From: CAVYWD01 sp963772225
Lineage (GTDB): Bacteria > Myxococcota > Myxococcia > Myxococcales > UBA5297
Length of the DNA: 64,000 nt
Assembly: GCA_963772225.1 (NCBI GenBank)
Contig: CAVYWD010000011.1
Span: 310,001-374,000 of the forward strand
Reading direction: 5' to 3'
Shown here: positions 55,386 through 64,000 of the stretch, in pieces
Layout of the letters: the number at the start of each line of letters is the position of its first letter
How positions within the stretch are numbered: position 1 is the first letter of the stretch
Translations under genes and position numbers: made by a program
The notes under the pieces: model-generated
The model's database searches: none
What the model was told of the DNA's origin: nothing
The model's input: only the letters and a program-made list of their open reading frames with translations

Positions 55386-55400
55386 GCCCGACCCCAGGGC
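55371..55400. terminator. Hairpin between convergent hydrolase and clpB genes
   Basis: GCCCTGGGG at 55371-55379 pairs perfectly with CCCCAGGGC at 55392-55400 around a 12-base loop that contains the hydrolase stop codon. It lies between two convergent genes and may terminate both; no T-tract is obvious on either side. Confidence 0.45.
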
Positions 55401-55418
55401 CCTCGGAGACTTTCGACT

Positions 55419-58049
<2,631 letters not shown>

Positions 58050-58276
58050 GGGGTTTCGCTCCGCTCCCGCTCCGTGGAAGCCCGTTCTTCGAGGCGCCGT
58101 TCGCCCACCCGCCGGGGCCTTTCGGGCACTAACGTAAGACGGGGAGATGGCGTGGCAAGCGCGCGAGGCAGCCCGGCGAGGCCTTGTGGGTTTTGTGCCT
58201 TGGCGCAGGCCTTTGGTACGCTGAGCAGCGAGTCTTTCGCCCTGACGAGCGCTTCGGCGCGCGCCGAAAGCCGAGC

Positions 58277-60127
58277 ATGGCCCCGCCCGCCGCCGCCATC
58301 GATCCAGCGAAGGAACCGGCCGCCGCCCCGCGGGCGCACCCCGCGCGGATTCTGGCGGCCGACGACAGCCAGTCCATCCGCTCTCTGGTCACCTCGCTCC
58401 TCTCGAGCGCGGGCTACGAAGTGGAGACCGTGGCTTCGGGCGAGGAAGCCATCCAGCGCGCCATCGCCGACCCGCCCGACGCCGTGGTCTCCGACGTGTC
58501 CATGGGGGCCATCTCCGGCGTGCAGCTCTGCCAGCTCCTGCGCGCCGATCCGCGCACCGCGGACCTGCCCATCATCCTGCTCACCGCCGCCGACGACCCG
58601 CGCAGCAAGTTCTGGGCGCGGACGGCCGGCGCGACGGCGTACGTCACCAAGAAGAGCATGATCGAGGCCCTGCTGCCCGCGTTGGGGCAGGTGCTCGCCC
58701 GCTCGCCAAAGCCGGCGGAGAGCGCCAAGGGCGAGCGCCGAACGCCGGTCGAGCCCCTCGCCCACCTGGCCAAGGTGCTCGACCGCCTGCTCTTCCAGGC
58801 GGTCGTCGCGGCCGAGGTGCGGCGCCTGCTCGACGACGCCGACGACCGCGCGCGCTTCGCGCGGGCTCTGCTTAGCCTGGCTTCCGAGCTCTCGGACTTC
58901 GCCTGCGCCGCGCTCTGCCTGAACGGCCTGGGGCGCGTGAGCTGGTCGGCGTACCTGCGGCGTGGCCCCAGCGCGGACAGGCTGCCGGAGGCGCTGGTCG
59001 AGGCAGGAGTCTGCGTCCCCGGGTGCCGAGTCGACGTCTGGGAGGACCCCGGGCGCGCGCGCGCCGGCCCGCCTGGCCTGGGCCCGCCCGTTCGCTTTCC
59101 GCTCCGCGCCAAGGACGAGGTCCTCGGCGAGCTCGTGGCCTTTGGCGACTCAGCGCCGCTGAGCCCGGAGGACCTCGACACCTTCGCGCTCCTCGCGCGG
59201 GAGGTGGTGGTCGTGGTCCAGGCCGCCTTCCTCATGGAGGAGACCCGGCTGCGGCTCGAGGAGCTTTTGGCCACGCGCGACCAGCTGCTGCACGCCGAGA
59301 AGGTCGCCACCGCGGCGGAGATGGCGGCCGGCGTCGCGCACGAGGTGAACAACCCGCTCGCCTTCCTCCAGTCCAACCTGTCCACGCTGCGCGAGTATAC
59401 GGCGGAGCTGCGCGACGCCTTCCGCGACGCCGAGGCTCAAGCCCGGCGGCTGCTCGGCGCGCGCGACCCGGATGCCATGACCTTCGCGACGCGCATGACC
59501 AGCGCCGGGCTCATGTTCCACGACATCCAGGAGGTCATCAGCGAGTCGATGGAGGGCGTGCGCCGAATCGGCGAGCTGGTGGCGGGCTTCCGTCAGCTGG
59601 CCGCCCCGCCGAACCCCGCCGAGGCGGAGACCGTCATTCTCTGGCAGGTGGTGGAGGGCTGCGAGCGCTTCGCCTCGGGGGCGGGCCAGCTCCGCCACCG
59701 CGTCCTGGAGCTCCATGGCGACCGCGCGCTGCGGGCGAGCCTCTCGCAGGAGGACCTGCGCAGCGCGGTGCTCAACATCCTCTCCTACCTGGCCGCGCCG
59801 GTGCGCGAGAGCCCCGAGCTCGAGTTCGTGCCGGTCCAGGTGCGCGTCGAGGCCAACGATGGGGTCCCGGCCCTGGCCATCGTCGACGCCAAGCTCGAGC
59901 TCTCGAGCGAGGCGCGCGCGCGCATCCTCGACCCGCGCATCGCGCTCGACCCCGTCGACGGGCGGCGCATGCGCCTGGACCTCGGGCTCGCCCTCGCATT
60001 CCAGCTCTTGCGGCGCAATGGCGCCGAGCTGCGCGTGGAGAGCGCCCCAACCGGCGGGACGGCGTTCCGCTTGCTCCTTCCAAAGATGGGCGGCGACGCG
60101 CGGCCGCCGGGGCCGGTCGTCGGGTGA
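58277..60127 (+). CDS. Hybrid receiver-histidine kinase with eroded ATP-binding domain
   Basis: 616 residues from ATG 58277 (an earlier in-frame start at 58184 adds a leader). A receiver domain (about 23-135: ILAADDSQSIRSLVTSLLSS, VVSDVSMG with the phospho-Asp, YVTKKS with the Lys) is followed by a GAF-like part (about 175-345) and the dimerisation helix with H-box MAAGVAHEVNNPLAF. The ATP domain is altered: the N-box reads VLNILSYLAAP where NLLxNA is expected, the G1 box reads VDAKLELSSEARARILD without DxGxG, and the G2 box lacks the GxGLGL run. Autophosphorylation is therefore doubtful. It sits divergent from clpB. Confidence 0.85.
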   Translation: MAPPAAAIDPAKEPAAAPRAHPARILAADDSQSIRSLVTSLLSSAGYEVETVASGEEAIQRAIADPPDAVVSDVSMGAISGVQLCQLLRADPRTADLPIILLTAADDPRSKFWARTAGATAYVTKKSMIEALLPALGQVLARSPKPAESAKGERRTPVEPLAHLAKVLDRLLFQAVVAAEVRRLLDDADDRARFARALLSLASELSDFACAALCLNGLGRVSWSAYLRRGPSADRLPEALVEAGVCVPGCRVDVWEDPGRARAGPPGLGPPVRFPLRAKDEVLGELVAFGDSAPLSPEDLDTFALLAREVVVVVQAAFLMEETRLRLEELLATRDQLLHAEKVATAAEMAAGVAHEVNNPLAFLQSNLSTLREYTAELRDAFRDAEAQARRLLGARDPDAMTFATRMTSAGLMFHDIQEVISESMEGVRRIGELVAGFRQLAAPPNPAEAETVILWQVVEGCERFASGAGQLRHRVLELHGDRALRASLSQEDLRSAVLNILSYLAAPVRESPELEFVPVQVRVEANDGVPALAIVDAKLELSSEARARILDPRIALDPVDGRRMRLDLGLALAFQLLRRNGAELRVESAPTGGTAFRLLLPKMGGDARPPGPVVG

Positions 60128-60177
60128 CGGCGATTGTCGTCCTCGAAGGGCCTCGAAGGAAGAGAGGGAGGTCCACC

Positions 60178-60774
60178 ATGGCTGAAGGCGGCGTTCCACC
60201 GAGCGTGTTTCACCAGAGCTACGCGGGGCAGGCCCCGTGGGACACCGGCCGACCGCAGCCGGACCTCGTCGCCCTTGCCGACCGCGTCCGGGGCAGCGTG
60301 CTCGACGTCGGCTGCGGAACCGGCGAGCACGCGCTCTTCTACGCGGCTCGCGGCTGCGAGGCCTTCGGGGTAGACGCGGTGCCGGCCGCCATCGAGAAGG
60401 CCCGCGCCAAGGCGAAGGCGCGCGGCCTGGCGGCCACCTTCACCGTGGGCGACGCCCTGGAGCTGGGCGCGCTGGGGCGGCGCTTCGACCACGCCGTCGA
60501 CTCAGGGCTCTTTCACGTCTTCGCCGACGCCGACCGCGCCCGCTACGTCCAGAGCCTTGCGGTCGCCCTCGCCCCTGGCGGCACGCTCCACCTGCTGTGC
60601 TTCAGCGAGCTGACGCCCGGGAGCTTCGGCCCGCGGAGAGTCGCGCAACAGGAGATCCGCTCCGCCTTCGCCCAGGGCTTCATCGTTCACGCCATCGACG
60701 CCGCGACGTTCGAGAGCAATTCCGCGGACCGGCAGCCGCGCGCCTGGCGGGCCGTCATCGAGCGCGCCGGCTGA
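60178..60774 (+). CDS. Class I SAM-dependent methyltransferase
   Basis: 198 residues from ATG 60178, with GAGGGAGG about 4 to 10 bases upstream. Motif I is SVLDVGCGTGEHALFYA, motif II EAFGVDAVPAAIEKA, and later GRRFDHAVDSGLFHVF and ALAPGGTLHLLCFSELTPGS. The fold resembles thiol or tellurite-type small-molecule methyltransferases, but the substrate cannot be named. Its last 15 codons are repeated at 62604-62648, which marks a local duplication. Confidence 0.9.
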   Translation: MAEGGVPPSVFHQSYAGQAPWDTGRPQPDLVALADRVRGSVLDVGCGTGEHALFYAARGCEAFGVDAVPAAIEKARAKAKARGLAATFTVGDALELGALGRRFDHAVDSGLFHVFADADRARYVQSLAVALAPGGTLHLLCFSELTPGSFGPRRVAQQEIRSAFAQGFIVHAIDAATFESNSADRQPRAWRAVIERAG

Positions 60775-60920
60775 CGGCTCACCGCCCCTGAGCGCTCCCG
60801 CCGGCGCCCTTGGAGCGACACGCCTTCCACGACGCGGTCCTCGCCGCCCCCCAATTGCCCAGCTTCTGAGGGATGGCGGTCGGGTCGCGCGCTGAAGCCG
60901 AGCGCAGGTGCGTCCACCCG
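60729..60920 (+). repeat. Direct repeat, copy 1 (methyltransferase/PAP2 junction)
   Basis: About 190 bases nearly identical to 62603-62795, covering the 3' end of the methyltransferase gene and the 3' end of a PAP2-type gene. Weaker similarity continues to about 61140. The pair flanks the flavin oxidoreductase gene. Confidence 0.85.
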
Positions 60921-61140
60921 TGGGCCGCGCCGCTTGGGATGGGCAGACGAGAGCTCGAGAGCAGCGGCAGGAGTGCGGCGCCCGCCGAGAGCACCGCGCT
61001 GCCCTGGAGATATGGCCCCCCCCCGCACGCCAATGGCGGCGCTCGCGATGGCGCCCAAGGCCACGGGGAACCCAACGGCGCCCGCGCCTTCCGGCGAGGC
61101 GGCGAGCTCTCGGAAGGGCAAGCCCGAGATCGCTGCGGGC
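60779..61140 (-). pseudogene. PAP2 C-terminal fragment (duplicate)
   Basis: Reads leftward and reproduces the end of the intact PAP2 gene at 62653: LPFRELAASPEGAGAVGFP matches LFRELAASPEGARAAWFP, and HLRSASARDPTAIPQKLGNW with GAARTASWKACRSKGAGGSA match the intact C-terminus almost residue for residue. The middle lies in another frame (GPYLQGSAVLSAGAA), so at least one frame break is present. Only about 115 of 399 residues remain and there is no phosphatase motif, so it is non-functional. Confidence 0.8.
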
Positions 61141-61217
61141 TCACCAACGGGTCGGCTTCGAGGTCGTCGTCCGCCGCCGAGAGGGGGCGGACGAGTGGGC
61201 AGTGGTGGAGAGGGGCC

Positions 61218-62513
61218 TCAAGTCGGAGCGCTCGTGGTCACGTCTCTCGGGGGCGTGAGACGTCTTGCCCGGTGCCCGAGGTAGCAGCGCAGCGGGCGAT
61301 AGCGAATGGCGACCTCCACCGTGCAGCGGTTGCAGTTCTCGCACGTGACGCTCGTCACGCGTGGATCGCGCTCCATGCGCGAGACGAGGTTTGGCTGCCT
61401 GATGAAGGGCCGCGAGAGGGCCACCAGATCAGCCTCGCCTCGCTCGAGCAACCGTTCCATCGTCGACTTCCGCCGGAGGCCACCGACGGCGATCACCGGG
61501 GCTCGCACGCTCTGCTTGATCGCCGCGGCCTGGGGCAGGTTGTATCCCTCGGTGAAGCGTGAGGCGCGCCGTAGCCTGCCTTCCACCATCTTGAAGAGCA
61601 GGCGCTTGAAGAAGCCGAGATCCTCGAGGAGCAGGTCCGCAGGCACCTCGCCCTTGGTGGTGACGAACCCGGCCTCCTTGATGCCGCCGCTCACCTCGAT
61701 GGCGTCGACCCCGAGCGCGTCGAGCCGCCGGCACACTTCGACGCTCTCGGGGAGCGTCACGCCGTGGGCGATGCCGTCCTCGGCGTTGAGCTTCACCAGC
61801 ACCGGGAAGCCGGCCCCGACCGCCCCACGGATCTGCTCGTAGACGCGGATCAGGAAGCGGGAGCGTTGCTCGGGCGGGCCGCCCCACTCGTCTTTGCGCC
61901 GGTTGGTGCGCGCAGAGAGGAACTGGTTGATGAGGTAGCCGTGGGCGGCGTTGATTTGCACGCCGTCGAAGCCGGCGTCCTTCACGCGCTTCGCCGCGTC
62001 GCCGAAGGCTCGGATGATGCGCTCGATCTCCTCCGGAGTCAGCGGCCGGGGCCGGATGCCGGTCAATCGGTCGCGGACGGCGGACGCGCTGACCGGCGTG
62101 GCGCCGATGAGGTCGGGGCTGCACTGGCGCCCGCCGTGATTGAGCTGGGCGACGATCTTCGCGCCGTGGGCATGGACGGCTTCGGTGAGCCCGCGCAGCT
62201 CGTCCACCACAGCGTCCCGGTCGAGGACGAGCTGTTTGTCCACCGCCCGACCCTCCGGAGAGATGAAATAGTTCCCCGGGATGATGAGACCCACGCCGCC
62301 CTCGGCCAAGCGTGTGTAGATCTTGAGGTACTCAGGGGTGAGACGGTTGTCGGCGCTGGCCAGGCACTCGACGGTCGCCGAGCTGACGAAGCGGTTCTTC
62401 AGCTCGAGCGCGCTGAGGCGAAACGGGGTGAAGAGAATGGATTGGGCTGGGTCGGTGGGGCCGGACAGAGGCGCCGACGCTCGCGGGGAGGTGTCTTCGT
62501 TCATGGCGCCCAT
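61218..62513 (-). CDS. FMN-dependent NADH:flavin oxidoreductase (old yellow enzyme family)
   Basis: 431 residues from ATG 62513 (a second ATG at 62504 is possible). TIM-barrel FMN motifs are in order: LKNRFVSSATVECLASADNR, KIVAQLNHGGRQCSPDLIGA, GVQINAAHGYLINQFLSART, LVKLNAEDGI, VSGGIKEAG and VIAVGGLRRKSTMERLLERG. Near the end CENCNRCTVEVAIRYRPLRC recalls the iron-sulfur cysteine cluster of 2,4-dienoyl-CoA reductase-like members, but the NAD-binding half of those enzymes is absent. It should reduce activated C=C bonds; substrate unknown. The gene lies between two direct repeats, as if inserted at the methyltransferase/PAP2 junction. Confidence 0.9.
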   Translation of the reverse strand: MGAMNEDTSPRASAPLSGPTDPAQSILFTPFRLSALELKNRFVSSATVECLASADNRLTPEYLKIYTRLAEGGVGLIIPGNYFISPEGRAVDKQLVLDRDAVVDELRGLTEAVHAHGAKIVAQLNHGGRQCSPDLIGATPVSASAVRDRLTGIRPRPLTPEEIERIIRAFGDAAKRVKDAGFDGVQINAAHGYLINQFLSARTNRRKDEWGGPPEQRSRFLIRVYEQIRGAVGAGFPVLVKLNAEDGIAHGVTLPESVEVCRRLDALGVDAIEVSGGIKEAGFVTTKGEVPADLLLEDLGFFKRLLFKMVEGRLRRASRFTEGYNLPQAAAIKQSVRAPVIAVGGLRRKSTMERLLERGEADLVALSRPFIRQPNLVSRMERDPRVTSVTCENCNRCTVEVAIRYRPLRCYLGHRARRLTPPRDVTTSAPT

Positions 62514-62602
62514 TGTGCGGCGCCTCGTGCCCCGAGGTCATTGACCTAGGTCGAGACGGGCGCGGATCCGGCTGAGCTGGGTCGGCGTGATGCCGCCACG
62601 GG

Positions 62603-62795
62603 CCGGCAACCGCGCGCCTGGCGGGCCGTCATCGAGCGCGTCGGCTGACGGCTCACCGCCCCTGAGCGCTCCCTCCGGCGCCCTTGGAGCGACACGCCTT
62701 CCACGACGCGGTCCTCGCCGTCCCCCAATTGCCCAGCTTCTGAGGGATGGCGGTCGGGTCGTCGGCAGAGGCCGAGCGCAGGTGCACCCAGCCCT
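62603..62795 (+). repeat. Direct repeat, copy 2 (methyltransferase/PAP2 junction)
   Basis: Matches 60729-60920. Its first 46 bases are the last 15 codons of the methyltransferase gene including the stop, with no methyltransferase body next to it; the remainder is the end of the intact PAP2 gene. Confidence 0.85.
62604..62648 (+). pseudogene. Orphan methyltransferase C-terminal tail
   Basis: Encodes RQPRAWRAVIERVG then stop, against RQPRAWRAVIERAG at the end of the gene at 60178. Nothing upstream is related to the methyltransferase. It shows which gene once adjoined this PAP2 gene. Confidence 0.8.
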
Positions 62796-63852
62796 GCCCC
62801 AAGCCGCCCGGGAGGAGCGAAGCGCTCGAGAACATCGACAGCCCGAGCGCAGCCCCGGCCGCCAAGGCCACTCCGCCCCGAGCGAGCGCCCGGGACCGAA
62901 CGGCTCGGGCCGCGGCGGCGGCGCAGGCCACCGCGAGCACGGCCGCGGGGAACCACGCCGCGCGCGCGCCCTCCGGCGAAGCGGCGAGCTCGCGAAAGAG
63001 CGAGACCCCCAAGAGGCCCAGACCCGCGCAGGCGGCGATTCCCAACCCGCGCCAAAGCCGCGCGGTCGGCCGGATGTCCGGACTCCCCTTCGGCGCGAAG
63101 ACCCCCGAAGAGATCGCCGCCACGACCAGCGCCGGCCCGTACAAGGCCAGGAAGCGCGCCGTGTCGTCGCTGCGCCCGCGGACCACGAGGTACAACCACG
63201 CGACCAGCGCAGCCCAGGCGCCGCGCGCAAACCAACGCGGGTCGACGGGGCTCCTCCAACGCCGGGTCAGCCCGATGGCCACGAGCGCGGCGAGGAGCCC
63301 CGCCGCCATCCCGGCCAGCACGTCGCTCGGGTGGTGAGCGCCCACGGCGACGCGAGCCGCTGCGACCGAGGCGGCCAAGAGCGCGGCGACCGGAGCCGCA
63401 CTCGGGATGGCGGCGCCGAGGGGCACCAGCGCGGCCGCGGCAGACGCCGCGTCGCCGCTCGGGAACGACGCGCAGTCGGCGCCGTTCGGGCGCTCGCGAT
63501 TCACCGCCACCTTGAGAGGCCAGACGATGGCCCCGCAGAGCGCCAGCGCGATGAGCATCTGCAGGGCGGTCCTCCGGCGGCCGGCCACGGCGGTGAGCAG
63601 GCCCAGGAACACCGCCACCTCGCCCTTGCCCAGCACCCGCGCCCCGGTCAAGAGCCCTGCGACGACCCTGGGGTTGCCTCGGGCAGCGGCGCTCCGCAGC
63701 GCCTCGACGGCCGCCCTGTCGCCGAGGAGGAAGGCGCAGGCCGCCAGCGCCAGGAGCCCCGCGAGGACATAGAGCGCCGGCGGGGGGAAGAGCGCAGCAG
63801 CGTACCGGGCGAATCCGCCGGAGGGCGCGGGAGGCGCTGGGCGAAGGCTCAC
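62653..63852 (-). CDS. PAP2-family membrane phosphatase
   Basis: 399 residues with about nine or ten hydrophobic spans. The three PAP2 phosphatase motifs lie at about residues 115-180: KVAVNRERP (KX6RP-like), SFPSGDAAS and ARVAVGAHHPSD (RX5HX3D). Motif 2 normally reads PSGH; here it is PSGD, so activity or substrate may differ. These enzymes remove phosphate from lipid phosphates such as undecaprenyl pyrophosphate or lipid A. The C-terminal half (about 210-399) is an extra membrane domain. The C-terminus is duplicated at 60779. Confidence 0.85.
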   Translation of the reverse strand: MSLRPAPPAPSGGFARYAAALFPPPALYVLAGLLALAACAFLLGDRAAVEALRSAAARGNPRVVAGLLTGARVLGKGEVAVFLGLLTAVAGRRRTALQMLIALALCGAIVWPLKVAVNRERPNGADCASFPSGDAASAAAALVPLGAAIPSAAPVAALLAASVAAARVAVGAHHPSDVLAGMAAGLLAALVAIGLTRRWRSPVDPRWFARGAWAALVAWLYLVVRGRSDDTARFLALYGPALVVAAISSGVFAPKGSPDIRPTARLWRGLGIAACAGLGLLGVSLFRELAASPEGARAAWFPAAVLAVACAAAAARAVRSRALARGGVALAAGAALGLSMFSSASLLPGGLGQGWVHLRSASADDPTAIPQKLGNWGTARTASWKACRSKGAGGSAQGR

Positions 63853-63868
63853 GTGGGCCTCGGTCGTG

Positions 63869-64000
63869 TCAGGGGACCGCGATGGCGCCGGCGAAGTCGC
63901 GGAAGAGCTTGACGCCGTCGGAGGTCGGCCGGCCCTCCTCGCGCGCCAGCGCGCGCCCCAGGGCGACCACGGCGATCTCCAGCTGCTCGCGCGAGGGCTC
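63869..64000 (-). CDS. C-terminal end of an unidentified gene, cut at window edge
   Basis: A leftward frame enters from the right edge and stops at TGA 63869-63871. The visible 43 residues (EPSREQLEIAVVALGRALAR, then LFRDFAGAIAVP) are helical with no recognised motif. It lies 16 bases upstream of the PAP2 gene start on the same strand, so the two are probably in one operon. Confidence 0.55.
   Translation of the reverse strand, partial: EPSREQLEIAVVALGRALAREEGRPTSDGVKLFRDFAGAIAVP

Overview
This window is about 64 kb of GC-rich DNA from a Gram-negative bacterium, most likely a myxobacterium or close relative (Myxococcota). The evidence for that is the mix of families: a Ser/Thr kinase beside an FHA-GAF sigma54 activator, a GYF/AgmX-like protein, a MYXO-CTERM-like tail, Asp-Ala-Gly linkers behind lipoprotein signals, FHA-GGDEF and HD-GYP proteins, and a full set of LPS core genes. 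No tRNA, rRNA, CRISPR array, transposase or phage gene was seen. Genes are dense and often overlap by 4 bases.

Layout. 0-12 kb: a cut sigma-like gene, a VIT/VWA surface protein, a secreted triple thioredoxin-fold protein, an OmpA protein with a discoidin-like front, lpdA with an M20 dipeptidase, and a BtaA-like gene overlapping a PlsC-type acyltransferase. 12-16.2 kb: an island of visibly lower GC with two convergent paralogous beta-propeller (GH43-like) secreted proteins and a broken third lipoprotein leader, bounded by two direct copies of a palindromic REP-like repeat. 16.2-24 kb: clpX carrying about 16 apparent single-base indels, then small or unknown genes including a 53-residue ribbon-helix-helix protein with its own probable operator. 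24-31 kb: a signalling cluster (kinase, TPR protein, FHA-sigma54 activator, two lipoproteins). 31-35 kb: a compact operon with a multihaem cytochrome c and secreted unknowns. 35-44 kb: two LPS blocks, first heptose synthesis (hldE split into two genes) with three glycosyltransferases, then waaA-waaF-lpxK-acyltransferase, separated by a haemerythrin. 44-58 kb: M23 peptidase, FabL-like reductase, HD-GYP protein, 7Fe ferredoxin, a DJ-1 relative without its cysteine, a secreted MsrB-MsrA fusion, nudC, a phosphoesterase, an FHA-GGDEF protein with a broken active site, cdd, a lipoprotein hydrolase and clpB. 58-64 kb: a hybrid histidine kinase with an eroded ATP-binding domain, a methyltransferase, and a PAP2 gene whose 3' junction with the methyltransferase is duplicated on both sides of a flavin oxidoreductase gene.

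How they fit together: the LPS blocks supply ADP-heptose, Kdo transfer, lipid A 4'-phosphorylation and core heptosylation; the 48-52 kb genes read as oxidative and electrophile stress defence; the 24-29 kb cluster is a kinase-to-FHA-activator signalling unit. Single-base frame breaks at about 3827, 12500, 24108, 48430 and 54645, plus the clpX cluster, mostly look like extra bases, so sequence error must be weighed before calling any of these a true pseudogene. All family assignments are from motif recognition by eye; no search was run.
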